A stretch of DNA of 64,000 bases, taken from assembly GCA_029210945.1 (NCBI GenBank), contig JARGGH010000014.1, positions 1 through 64,000 of the forward strand. Reading direction: 5' to 3'. This document shows positions 18,467 to 27,114 of this stretch, one piece after another (the first letter of the stretch is position 1; each line of letters opens with the position of its first letter). Source of the DNA: Anaerolineales bacterium. Lineage in GTDB: Bacteria; Chloroflexota; Anaerolineae; Anaerolineales; E44-bin32. The notes beneath the pieces were generated by a model. The model had not been told where the DNA came from. It made no database searches and was given only the letters and a program-made list of their open reading frames with translations. The position numbers and the translations under genes are program-made.

Positions 18467-19618
18467 TCAGACTAGCATAAGCAGAATCGGTATGACAAGG
18501 ATGGTGAACATGAAGATCGCCAGATTCCTGTTGCTCGCCGTCACCCACTCAACAAAGTCCAGCATCAATTTTTCAAAGCGGTGGTAGCTCGCCACCAGGA
18601 TGATGATCGAGATGAGCGTAATGCTCAGCATCTCGACCAGAACGACAGTGAATGCTGCGGGGTTATTGAGCAGCACCGCCGCTAGCAAAGTATCGATGAA
18701 TGTAGCTATGTTAGCCCCCATGATATAGGGGATCACGTTCTCCCGCCGGATGAAGCCGCGATTGCTTAACGGCACCAGGATGCTGAGCGAAACACTGACA
18801 GACATGGAGATTAGAGTCACAGTCGAACCTAGCAAGAACATCGCCCATGGTCGATAAACCCAGCGGGATACCTGTCCCACCTGGCTTTCCTTGATGCTCA
18901 TCTGCGGGAGGCAGCGGTCAAAGAGGTTAAAACTCAGGATGATGATGCCCAGACCTACCAGGAAGATCCCCCAACCCGGCAGAAAACGGATAAACAGATC
19001 GGTGATCGGATCTAAAATCAGATCGGTTACTGACGTGATCAGCGCCCCGGACTCAAGCTGTATGCGATCCAGGGTGCCCATCTTGAGTAACCCAGCGCCC
19101 ACTACAAACGCCAGGAGGTATGTCGTTCCGGTCACGGTCAGCGAGAGCAAGCCCATGCTCAGGCTCGTCGCCCGGTTGCGGCCGCGCAGCACGTAAATGA
19201 AGCCGATGAACAGCACGATAAAACTGGCACCCAGCCGGCTGCCGGTGATCATGGCGAAGGCGCCTAGCTTATCCACAACACCCGCATCGAAGAACGTCAG
19301 AGCGGCGGCGGCAACCGGCGACCCGCTCATGATCGTGTATGCGAAGAGCCACCCGAACCCCAGGCTGTTGGCTGGGTTGCTAACCGCGAAGATACCTTGC
19401 ACCGCTGGGGCGACGCCGCGGGCACCATCCTTCATCAAAGAGATGGCAAGGATGAAGAGGAATAAGCTGATGATGAACAGGCCAATTTTCGCGAACTGCA
19501 CGCGTCGCAAAAGGCCGGCAAGTGCCCTCAGTGAACGCGAGAGCACAGGTGCCTGCATTCTTTTTTCAAAACCCTTTTCAAGCCCTGGGTTTGATGCTTT
19601 CCCATCCCGATCGTTCAT
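18467..19618 (-). CDS. Na+/phosphate cotransporter family protein
   Basis: A 383-aa membrane protein of the PNaS family. Two inverted Na_Pi_cotrans repeats are visible: SGSPVAAAALTFF...AMITGSRLGASFIVLF and LSILVPLSNRGFI...PYIMGANIATFIDT, each with the conserved GS/GAN-containing turn. It lacks the C-terminal PhoU-like domain of many bacterial members. The ATG at 19618 has TTAGGAG upstream, better than the in-frame codon at 19657. Phosphate is the likely substrate, in line with pstSCAB in the same block, but sodium coupling is family knowledge only. Confidence 0.8.
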   Translation of the reverse strand: MNDRDGKASNPGLEKGFEKRMQAPVLSRSLRALAGLLRRVQFAKIGLFIISLFLFILAISLMKDGARGVAPAVQGIFAVSNPANSLGFGWLFAYTIMSGSPVAAAALTFFDAGVVDKLGAFAMITGSRLGASFIVLFIGFIYVLRGRNRATSLSMGLLSLTVTGTTYLLAFVVGAGLLKMGTLDRIQLESGALITSVTDLILDPITDLFIRFLPGWGIFLVGLGIIILSFNLFDRCLPQMSIKESQVGQVSRWVYRPWAMFLLGSTVTLISMSVSVSLSILVPLSNRGFIRRENVIPYIMGANIATFIDTLLAAVLLNNPAAFTVVLVEMLSITLISIIILVASYHRFEKLMLDFVEWVTASNRNLAIFMFTILVIPILLMLV

Positions 19619-19678
19619 CCCCGCTCCTAACGTCCGAACGCCATTACACACACCCATACCGGCAACATGCGTATTATA

Positions 19679-20728
19679 TTATTCCGTCGCAGGATTTATA
19701 AGATTGCCAGCTGCCTCGACATCGAGACGTGGCTCGATCTCAGCTTGCCAGATACCTTCGATCAGCTCGCTGTAGATATGTGGCCAACCTCCAAGATCCG
19801 ATACTGTAAAAGGCCGAAGCACTGGAGGGCTTGCATTTTCCCCATCAACGATAGATCGCAGACAGCAGCGTGTAAGCGCTTCCTGGCCAGCATCGCTCTC
19901 AATGTAGTGCATAAATGCTTCTGCGGCCAGTCTTTCATTGGACGTGAGGTTATCGTCCACCAGGACGGCCACGTGATGCGCAATGATCGTGCGCTCTGGA
20001 ACCACGATCTCTAGCGGGACATTACGTAGCTGAGCCAGCCGCGCATCCTGCTCATAAGTCAGCATTGCATCACCAGCGCCTAATTCGAACAAGGTCAACG
20101 TCGCGCGGGCAGATGAAGTCAGCACACATACATTCTGCCAGATGTCCTTGACTTGTCTTACTGCTTCTTCTTGATCCCCGGTTTCGAACAACGCGCTGCC
20201 ATATTCAGCAAGCAAAGCCCACTCCCCGACCCCCGAAGAACGCGGGTCGGCATGGACCAGTCGCAGTCCGGATTGCGCCAAATCTGCAAACGAACCGATA
20301 TTGTGTGGATTGCCCGGACGTACGACAATCACAATCGGCGTGTAGCTGACCTCGAGCGGCTCGGTGCCAATTGATACTTTCTTACCCACTTTGAGCCAAT
20401 TCACGTGCTGCACATTGCTGAAGATGGCCACATCCGCAGGGGCACCAAGCACAATTTGTCTGGCCAGTGTCCCAGAAGGGCCAAACACTGCCTCGATGAT
20501 GAGATCGTGTTCATTCTCCGCTTCCCACGCTGCCTCGAAAGCTGGAAATACTTCCCGGTTCAGCACCTCTTCTTGTGTGCTGAATGCATAAATCATCAAC
20601 CGAATCGGTTCATGCGATTTGCGGGATACTGATAGCAGCCAGTAAGCGACAAGAACTGCGACCACAGCCGCGAGGATGATCCAATCGAAGAAGCGACTTC
20701 GATTTGATCCTGCTGTTTGTCCAGTCAC
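19679..20728 (-). CDS. Membrane-anchored sulfate-type substrate-binding protein
   Basis: A 349-aa extracytoplasmic binding protein of the sulfate/thiosulfate (SBP_bac_11) type. The fold markers are ADVAIFSNVQHVNWL, VIVVRPGNPHNIGSFADL, HADPRSSGVGEWALLAEYG and DAMLTYEQDA. It is held by an N-terminal helix (FFDWIILAAVVAVLVAYWLL) with no lipobox or clear cleavage site. The GTG at 20728 has GGAGG six bases upstream, better than the longer in-frame start at 20764. No permease or ATPase of the sulfate class is nearby, so it may serve a distant transporter or act as a sensor. Ligand unknown. Confidence 0.75.
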   Translation of the reverse strand: MTGQTAGSNRSRFFDWIILAAVVAVLVAYWLLSVSRKSHEPIRLMIYAFSTQEEVLNREVFPAFEAAWEAENEHDLIIEAVFGPSGTLARQIVLGAPADVAIFSNVQHVNWLKVGKKVSIGTEPLEVSYTPIVIVVRPGNPHNIGSFADLAQSGLRLVHADPRSSGVGEWALLAEYGSALFETGDQEEAVRQVKDIWQNVCVLTSSARATLTLFELGAGDAMLTYEQDARLAQLRNVPLEIVVPERTIIAHHVAVLVDDNLTSNERLAAEAFMHYIESDAGQEALTRCCLRSIVDGENASPPVLRPFTVSDLGGWPHIYSELIEGIWQAEIEPRLDVEAAGNLINPATE

Positions 20729-20836
20729 CCTACACCTCCAAAATACCCCTGCCCGTCGTTCCATTTGGACGGATCAACGAGTGTGATCGCCGCATGGAAG
20801 GATGATTCCCTCCACGAGCGAGAATCCCCACTGACC

Positions 20837-21685
20837 CTATCGATCCTTATCCCGGTCGGAAGCAGTGTGCCGAACAACCAGGACAGGTCGCTGAGCATGT
20901 TCTACGACATGGTCGGTAATCGAACGGTTAAAAAGTCGGTATAAGCTCTGTGAGGAATATGTGGAACCCATAACGACGAGGTCATATTCTCCGATCAGGA
21001 TTTCCTCCATGATCTCCTTCGAAACATCTCCGTGACGGATCTGGACGCGCGTGTCGATGCCGGCCGCTTCGATTACATCCCGGCTCTCTTTGATAAACTC
21101 GACTTGTGGGGCATCCTTTTCCATCAGCACACCCCAAGAGGTTTCGAACTTCTCCATCATCGGATAATTTAACGGTGGATCAGGCACCACATACAACAAG
21201 GTGACTTCCGCTTCGGCCGGCACCACGATCTTGAGCATTAGATCGATCAGCTCTGTGGGATACCACAGTTCTCCACTGCAGAGCAGAACCCGCTTAATCT
21301 GTCGCCGTTCAGCCGGCACGACAAGCATAGGAATTTCTAGTTTCTGAAGGATCCTCCTCGTCGAAGGCCCGCGCAGCCAGCGGCGGAAGCGCCTCCCTCT
21401 TGTCAGCAGTCCCATTATGACGATGTCGTAGTCATCTTGCCCGATTTGTTCGAGTAGGGCCAGGCGCGGCGTCGCATCGCGGCTCAGCAGGTGGCATGAA
21501 AGCCCTTCGTTTGTAAGGCGAGCACAGAGGTTCTCAGCCCGGTTTTCGTTGCTCAGTTGGGCTGTCGCTGGACACTGCGCTTCGAGCACAGTGATCTCCG
21601 CCCGTACGATACGACTCACGAATTCGCAGTAACCAATCGCGGGCGTGCTTGCCGCACCTTTATCGACACAGAGCAGGATATGCAA
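20837..21685 (-). CDS. Tandem universal stress protein
   Basis: A 282-aa protein with two Usp-like halves: the first from LHILLCVDKGAAST to IPMLVVPAE, the second from IKRVLLCSGE to RPVLVVRH. The second half contains DLVVMGSTYSSQSLYRLF, a diverged nucleotide-loop region. I take the TTG at 21685 as start: it has AGGAGAG upstream and begins exactly at the Usp beta-1 strand, while the longer frame overlaps the chromate-transporter gene. The gap to that gene's stop is 10 bases, so they are coupled. Confidence 0.8.
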   Translation of the reverse strand: MHILLCVDKGAASTPAIGYCEFVSRIVRAEITVLEAQCPATAQLSNENRAENLCARLTNEGLSCHLLSRDATPRLALLEQIGQDDYDIVIMGLLTRGRRFRRWLRGPSTRRILQKLEIPMLVVPAERRQIKRVLLCSGELWYPTELIDLMLKIVVPAEAEVTLLYVVPDPPLNYPMMEKFETSWGVLMEKDAPQVEFIKESRDVIEAAGIDTRVQIRHGDVSKEIMEEILIGEYDLVVMGSTYSSQSLYRLFNRSITDHVVEHAQRPVLVVRHTASDRDKDR

Positions 21686-21695
21686 CGCTTCTCTC

Positions 21696-22214
21696 CTAGC
21701 TGAACAGGAAGATACCCACCAGTCCGGCGGCAAGAAGCACCAGCGCTGCCGGGACTTTGAATAGCCCAATCGCAGCCAGGCTGGCCATGCCCAATAATAC
21801 AGGCAGCCAGCCTTGAGCGCCCGATTGACTGATCAGTTGGTACGCGGTTATCAACAGTAGAGCCGCCAGCGCAGGGGCAAGACCCCGGACGAACCCGCCG
21901 ATCCATGCTTCCCCACGCAGCTGGTTGAGAACCGCCGCCAGCGAGAGCATGATCACGGTCGGGGGCAGGACCGCACCGATAAAAGCGACCAGTGCCCCAG
22001 GGATCCCACCTACCCGGTAACCAATAAACATCGCTAGTTGAATCGCATCGGAACCCGGCAATACGCTGGAGTACCCCACAGCCTCGATGAATTCCTCATG
22101 CGACATCAGGTTCCCGACGGCTTCCGAATAAAGTAAACCGGAAGAAGCGGGGCCGGATGTAGTCAGTAGATTCACCTTGAGGAAGATACTGAAGAGCGTC
22201 CACAACTTGTTCAT
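21696..22214 (-). CDS. chrA: Chromate transporter, single CHR domain
   Basis: A 172-aa membrane protein equal to one CHR domain (short-chain ChrA type). The conserved VGYSSVLPGSDAIQLAMFIGYRVGGIPGALVAFIGAVLPP segment is clear. Short-chain ChrA proteins normally occur as two adjacent genes whose products pair; only one is present here. Proposed function is chromate or related oxyanion export. It lies between pstB and a Usp gene, which is unusual company. Good AGGAGG site. Confidence 0.8.
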   Translation of the reverse strand: MNKLWTLFSIFLKVNLLTTSGPASSGLLYSEAVGNLMSHEEFIEAVGYSSVLPGSDAIQLAMFIGYRVGGIPGALVAFIGAVLPPTVIMLSLAAVLNQLRGEAWIGGFVRGLAPALAALLLITAYQLISQSGAQGWLPVLLGMASLAAIGLFKVPAALVLLAAGLVGIFLFS

Positions 22215-22228
22215 AGTCCCTCCTGGCG

Positions 22229-22984
22229 TTAGTAAAATTCCCCCGCCAGATAAGCTCGAGTTTTCTCGTGTTTGGGGTTGGCAAAGAACTCCTCAGACGG
22301 GCCGTGTTCGATGAGTTCACCCATGTACATAAAGACCACGTAATCCGCCAGGTGCCTGGCCTGGCGCAAGACATGCGTCACCAGAATGATCGAGTACTGC
22401 TGTTTCAGTTCGATCAATCGGCTTTCGATCCGTTGAGTGGAGAGCGGGTCAAGCGAAGAAGTTACTTCGTCACAGAGCAGCACCTCCGGTTCGACGGCGA
22501 GCCCGCGCGCCAGGCACAGTCGCTGCTGTTGACCGATCGAGAGTGCTGATGCAGGCTCGTTCAGCCGGTGCCTGACTTCCTCCCACAAGCCCGCAGCTTG
22601 AAGTTCCTTCTCGACAAGTTCATCGAGGGCGCTGCGCTGCCTTATCCCGTAAATCCGGGGGCCGTACGCGACATTCTCATAGATCGACATTGGCAATGGA
22701 TACGGTCGCTGCGCGAGCAGACCGATACGTTTGCGAACGTCGGTCACATCAACACCCGGCGCGTAAATATCCTCACTATCAAAGATCACCCTACCCCAGA
22801 TCTCCACACCATCGGTGAGCTCGACCAATCTACAAAGCGACCGCAGCAGTGTCGATTTTCCACAACCGGAGGGACCGATTATGGCTGTAATCTGACGCTC
22901 GGGAAAACTGACGGTCACATTATCAATCGCCCGTTGGCTCCCGTAGGCGACGGTGAGTCCGAGAGATTGGATCACCGTATCCAT
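22229..22984 (-). CDS. pstB: Phosphate ABC transporter ATPase PstB
   Basis: A 251-aa cytoplasmic ATPase. Walker A is GPSGCGKST. The signature is [16 protein letters not shown], with Ile where LSGGQ has Gly. Walker B is [12 protein letters not shown], and the H-loop lies in [27 protein letters not shown], typical of PstB. Length matches the family (about 250). Operon order in transcription is pstS, pstC, pstA, pstB, with chrA 14 bases downstream. No phoU is present in the window. Confidence 0.92.
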   Translation of the reverse strand: MDTVIQSLGLTVAYGSQRAIDNVTVSFPERQITAIIGPSGCGKSTLLRSLCRLVELTDGVEIWGRVIFDSEDIYAPGVDVTDVRKRIGLLAQRPYPLPMSIYENVAYGPRIYGIRQRSALDELVEKELQAAGLWEEVRHRLNEPASALSIGQQQRLCLARGLAVEPEVLLCDEVTSSLDPLSTQRIESRLIELKQQYSIILVTHVLRQARHLADYVVFMYMGELIEHGPSEEFFANPKHEKTRAYLAGEFY

Positions 22985-22996
22985 CTTAACCCTCGA

Positions 22997-23851
22997 TTAG
23001 CGAATGACATTTCGCATCCCCCACCGACTGAAATAACGGGTAAGCAAACTGATCACGAGGATCATCCCCGTGAGGATCAGTGCAGAGGCGTATGCCCTGG
23101 CACGCACATCAGCCACGGGTGTTCCGAGCTGGAAAAAAACTGCCAGAGGCAAGGAGGCAACCGGCCGAAACAGGGAAGAGGGCAGTCGGTCCGTGTAGCC
23201 CGCAGTAAAGAGTACTGAAGCAGCGTCACCGATGCCACGCCCGAACCCGAGGAGCAGCGCCGTGATAAGACCTGGCAGAGTTTGCCGTACGACGACTTTA
23301 AACGCGGTCTCGAGCCGCGTCGCCCCCACAGCATGAGAGGCTTCTTTAAGGCCGGATGGAACCAGATTCATGACCTCATCCATCGTTCTGGCCATAATCG
23401 GCAGCTCGAGCAGGACCAGTGCAACGATCCCACCCAACAACGAGGCGCGCAATCCAATAAAGAGCATGACCGTGAATCCGAAAGCGCCATATACGATCGA
23501 TGGGATTCCCCACAAGACATCCAGCGCGAGGCGTAGAACGCTCGCCCAGCGTTCGCTGGAGCAAAAATTGTGAAGATAAATGGCGACCGCCAGCGCCAGG
23601 CAGAAGCTGATTGCGGTAGCTCCACCAGCCAGCGCCAACGACCCGGTGATGGCGTTCAGGATCCCGCCTTCCTTACCTAGGTAATATCCCCCTCGGGGAA
23701 TCTGTGTGAGCATGGCGAGATTAAGTGCAGGGAGGCCCTTGATCAAAATCGTAGCGAGGATGAAAACGAGACTGCCCAGCACTACGAGCAGCGACGCCCT
23801 CATTAAGAACAGCATTAATGTCTCTTCAATCCGTATCCAGCGATGCCGCAT
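22997..23851 (-). CDS. pstA: Phosphate ABC transporter permease PstA
   Basis: A 284-aa integral membrane protein with six predicted helices. The BPD_transp_1 coupling motif [25 protein letters not shown] is complete. [18 protein letters not shown] near the N-terminus is characteristic of PstA. The start codon lies immediately after the pstC stop, and the pstB ATG is 12 bases beyond its own stop, so the genes are co-translated. Confidence 0.92.
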   Translation of the reverse strand: MRHRWIRIEETLMLFLMRASLLVVLGSLVFILATILIKGLPALNLAMLTQIPRGGYYLGKEGGILNAITGSLALAGGATAISFCLALAVAIYLHNFCSSERWASVLRLALDVLWGIPSIVYGAFGFTVMLFIGLRASLLGGIVALVLLELPIMARTMDEVMNLVPSGLKEASHAVGATRLETAFKVVVRQTLPGLITALLLGFGRGIGDAASVLFTAGYTDRLPSSLFRPVASLPLAVFFQLGTPVADVRARAYASALILTGMILVISLLTRYFSRWGMRNVIR

Positions 23852-23854
23852 CGA

Positions 23855-24778
23855 TCACACACTCCGCATTGCTTGCATAAGGATCAACCGGGCGCCTAAA
23901 GTAAAGAGGAATACCACTAATAGCAAGACCAGCGCGGCGGTCATCAGAGCTGCATCGTACATGGGAATCGACATCATCTCCCCGTAATTGTTGGCGATCA
24001 GCGCGGGAAGCGGGTAGCCGGCGTCGAAGATCGAACGCGGGATTTGCGCTACATTGCCAACCACCATCATGACGGCCATCGTCTCCCCGATCGCACGTGA
24101 GAATCCAAAGACGATCGCTGCGATAATGCCCGGCGAGGCGCGCCGAAGGACGACTCCCTTAATGGTTTGCCATCGGCTCGCACCTAAGGCGAGTGAAGCT
24201 TCCCGTATGCCATGCGGCACGGCGGTGAAGACCTCGTCGAGTGTGGAGATGATCACCGGGAACACCATCACCGCCAGCACAATCCCTCCGCTCAGCACGC
24301 TGTATCCTGTCGGGTTCTCGGCATTCAACAATCCGATCCGGGTGAGCCCACTCAGACGGGGGATCAGATAGTCACGAAGAAAAGGGACGATGGTGAGGAT
24401 CCCCCAGAGTCCATAAACGACCGAGGGAATCCCCGCGAGCAAATCGATCAATGGTTTTACCGACGCACGAAGCCGGTTTGGCGCATACTCTGCGATGTAA
24501 ATTGCGCTGAGCATACATAAAGGGACAGCGATCACCATCGCCAGGCCTGTGACCCAGAAGGTTCCAACGACGAACGGTAGGAAACCAAACTCGCCTTTCA
24601 ACGGGCTCCAGGTTACCGAAAACATCAGTTTTCCAAGCGATTGCTGATCGAGCAGCGTGCTCGCCCTCCCCGCCAACGCAAGCGCGATCAATGGGACCAA
24701 CGCAATGCTCAGGCCTGCGCCGGCCAACATTAGGTAGTACGCGATCCTATCCTTGACGAGCCGTCGGTGCAGTATCAC
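23855..24778 (-). CDS. pstC: Phosphate ABC transporter permease PstC
   Basis: A 307-aa permease. The coupling motif EASLALGASRWQTIKGVVLRRASPG and the GFSRAIGETMAVMMVVGN helix are typical of PstC, as is LAGIPSVVYGLWGI. I use the GTG at 24778, 8 bases after the pstS stop: the longer frame (to 24967) overlaps pstS and its extra 63 residues look non-coding. Together with PstA it forms the membrane channel for high-affinity phosphate uptake. Confidence 0.9.
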   Translation of the reverse strand: MILHRRLVKDRIAYYLMLAGAGLSIALVPLIALALAGRASTLLDQQSLGKLMFSVTWSPLKGEFGFLPFVVGTFWVTGLAMVIAVPLCMLSAIYIAEYAPNRLRASVKPLIDLLAGIPSVVYGLWGILTIVPFLRDYLIPRLSGLTRIGLLNAENPTGYSVLSGGIVLAVMVFPVIISTLDEVFTAVPHGIREASLALGASRWQTIKGVVLRRASPGIIAAIVFGFSRAIGETMAVMMVVGNVAQIPRSIFDAGYPLPALIANNYGEMMSIPMYDAALMTAALVLLLVVFLFTLGARLILMQAMRSV

Positions 24779-24785
24779 TTTACAT

Positions 24786-25805
24786 TCACTCGATATTTTC
24801 CAGTTCAGCGCTGCTCTGTGTTTCGGACAAGGGGATATATCCGGTCTCCTGCGTATAGGCTTGGCCTTCTGTAAGAACCCACTGGATAAATAGGCGCGCC
24901 AGCCCCTCGGGCTGGCCATCTGTGACGAGAAACAAACCCCGTGCCGGAGGTGATGGATACCTTCCATCGGCGATTGCCGACATCAATGATTCTCTGTTCT
25001 CGTAAAATCGCTCATTTTCATCGAGCATTCCATCTGCATCAACATCAATCGGCAGAATCGCCAGTCCGGGAAGTGGAAGACCGCTTTCAGCATCATAGGC
25101 AAAGTTGAGGTTGTTGTATCCGATACCGAGTCGATCCTGGACAACCGCCTCCGCCAACCCCGGGTCTCCGTAGACGGCGACACCCTGTAAATCCTCCTGC
25201 CTGAGATCGCCAAGGAAGGCAGCCCAGGTTTCCGCGGCGCCGCACGCATCAGAGCGTGTGTAAACATGGATTTCTTCCGACGCTGTCGCTTCGCCAGCCA
25301 ACTCACCCCAGGTCATTACCTCGCCAAGCCATACCTTGTTAAGCGAATTCCGGGAGACCCCATGGGTCTGTAATATCGCTAGCATGGGATTATCAGCGTT
25401 CATCGTCGCGACAACTGCATCTTTTGTCACAACTACCCAGAACGCACCTTGTTCGATTTCTGATGGGTGGACATCGCGCGACACCATCCCGATGTCAACC
25501 GCACCAGCTAGCACATCGGCCATGCCTTTGCCAGCGCCGCCGGCCGAGATATCAAACTCGACCTCCGGGTAAACCCTGTTGAACTCCTCTGCCCAGCGGA
25601 TGACCATCGGATACAAAGCCCAGGCTCCCGAAATGCTGAGTATCCCTCTGATTTCCTGATCGGTCCCTTCCTGCACTCCAGCTGCACATCCACTAATAAG
25701 AAGAGCTGCAATCAGGAACAGGGAGATGCAGGTAGTCGCAGGACCAGGACCGCTGTCTTGTTCGACCACATGCGCTTTACTTTGGTCACACAATCTCTGT
25801 ATCAT
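24786..25805 (-). CDS. pstS: Phosphate-binding lipoprotein PstS
   Basis: A 339-aa extracytoplasmic binding protein with lipobox LISGC (Cys40). ILSISGAWALYPMVIRWAEEF and ISAGGAGKGMADVLAGAVDIGMVSR form the phosphate-site loops of the PstS family (the usual SG(S)GT loop reads AGGAGKG). KVWLGEVMTWGEL matches the I.LGKI..W motif, and HVYTRSDACGAAETWAAFL the R..GSGT.. motif, here in altered form. Altered loops leave room for a ligand other than phosphate, but the pstCAB genes downstream favour phosphate. The ATG at 25805 is one of several possible starts. Confidence 0.85.
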   Translation of the reverse strand: MIQRLCDQSKAHVVEQDSGPGPATTCISLFLIAALLISGCAAGVQEGTDQEIRGILSISGAWALYPMVIRWAEEFNRVYPEVEFDISAGGAGKGMADVLAGAVDIGMVSRDVHPSEIEQGAFWVVVTKDAVVATMNADNPMLAILQTHGVSRNSLNKVWLGEVMTWGELAGEATASEEIHVYTRSDACGAAETWAAFLGDLRQEDLQGVAVYGDPGLAEAVVQDRLGIGYNNLNFAYDAESGLPLPGLAILPIDVDADGMLDENERFYENRESLMSAIADGRYPSPPARGLFLVTDGQPEGLARLFIQWVLTEGQAYTQETGYIPLSETQSSAELENIE

Positions 25806-25933
25806 TTCGCACCATCCATGATGATAGGCATTACACGCGCTGCTCATTGCGTGTTTGCTGATTGATATTTCGGAACATTCGAAAGCGGAGGCAATCCCAA
25901 CATTGGACTGACCCCGCTAGAAGGGTATTAAGA

Positions 25934-27079
25934 TCATCGAAAAACTTCCTCCAAGGGAATACGAAAGCGAAACGTGCTCCCCTTTCCGGGTTCGGACTGG
26001 ACCTCGATATGACCTCCGTGACTGTCTAAAATCTGCTTAACGAGGGTTAATCCTAGCCCGGTTCCCAGATGGTTGAAGGCTTTCGCCTGGGGTGTGCGGT
26101 AGAAGTCCTCGAAGATCTTATCCTTCAGATCGGCCTCGATACCGATGCCGCTGTCCTCCACCGAAGCGACCGCCCAGTCATTTTCGACATCTACCCGTAC
26201 CGTGACGCGACCGCCTTCAGCTGTGTACTTGATCGCGTTCGATATCAGGTTCATCCACAGCTGCTCGATTTGATCTGCGTACCCCCGGACAACCGGGCGA
26301 GCTAGAATTACTAGATCGAATTCGATCTGTCTCTCCTCCGCCTGAGCAGCGAGAAGATCCGCGACCTTCTCGAGCAAGTCCACTACCTGTATTGGTGTTG
26401 CTTCGGCTTCGGGTTCAAGCTGGCGTGCAGCGGCAAGGCTCAACAAATCGTTGATTAATTCGAGCATTTCCTCCGCGCGCTTAATCGACCGCTGCAGGAT
26501 CTCCTCGCGTTTCTCCGCCGGCATTTCTGCGCGGTTGACCGTCCGCAGCAGACTCAGGAGCGCGCTAACAGGGGCACGCAGCTCGTGCGCCACCATCAGC
26601 GTGAACGAAGTTTTAAACTCGTTCACACGCTCCATCTCCTCCTTCTCACGAGCAAGCTCGTTCGCCTGGAGTTCGAGTTCCTTCGCCCGCTCCGCCTCCA
26701 GCGACAAGCGCCGTTTCTCCAAACCCTGTCGGACCGTCATCTCAAGTAGGTCAGGATCGAACGGTTTGGCGATGAAATCATAGGCGCCTTGTTTGATCGC
26801 CTCCACCGCAAGTTCGACCGTGGCAAAACCGGTGATGATCACGACCACGATCTCGGGATCATAATTTTTAACAACCGGTAGAAGCTCTGTCCCCCTGCCA
26901 TCCGGCAGCATTACATCAAGCAGGATTAGATCGAATACGTTTGTTTCGATCTTCTGGCGCCCCTCCTCAAGAGTACCGGCTGCTTCGACAACGATCCCCA
27001 GCGGTTCCAATACGCGCCGGCAACCCCGCCTTATCCCCACCTCATCGTCGATTACAAGAATGCGCGCTTCCATCTGCAT
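25934..27079 (-). CDS. Receiver-histidine kinase hybrid
   Basis: A 381-aa cytoplasmic protein with an N-terminal receiver domain (acid pocket D11-D12, phospho-acceptor D55, K105), a coiled coil of charged repeats (about 123-155), a HisKA domain with the H-box VAHELRAPVS (His165) and an HATPase_c domain (NAIKYTAEGG, DSGIGIEAD, GTGLGLTLV). Receiver-first kinases of this sort can pass a signal onward after being phosphorylated by another kinase. The Cache-HAMP kinase gene lies 35 bases upstream in the same unit and is the natural partner. Confidence 0.88.
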   Translation of the reverse strand: MQMEARILVIDDEVGIRRGCRRVLEPLGIVVEAAGTLEEGRQKIETNVFDLILLDVMLPDGRGTELLPVVKNYDPEIVVVIITGFATVELAVEAIKQGAYDFIAKPFDPDLLEMTVRQGLEKRRLSLEAERAKELELQANELAREKEEMERVNEFKTSFTLMVAHELRAPVSALLSLLRTVNRAEMPAEKREEILQRSIKRAEEMLELINDLLSLAAARQLEPEAEATPIQVVDLLEKVADLLAAQAEERQIEFDLVILARPVVRGYADQIEQLWMNLISNAIKYTAEGGRVTVRVDVENDWAVASVEDSGIGIEADLKDKIFEDFYRTPQAKAFNHLGTGLGLTLVKQILDSHGGHIEVQSEPGKGSTFRFRIPLEEVFR

Positions 27080-27114
27080 CCCCCGATCTCCAGGCTACGA
27101 ATCAACACACTACT

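Noticed and set aside
25806..25933. A copy of the composite operator before pstS
   Set aside because: I searched both strands of this gap for CTGTTACC-like repeats with 11/23 spacing and found none, despite the phosphate genes downstream.
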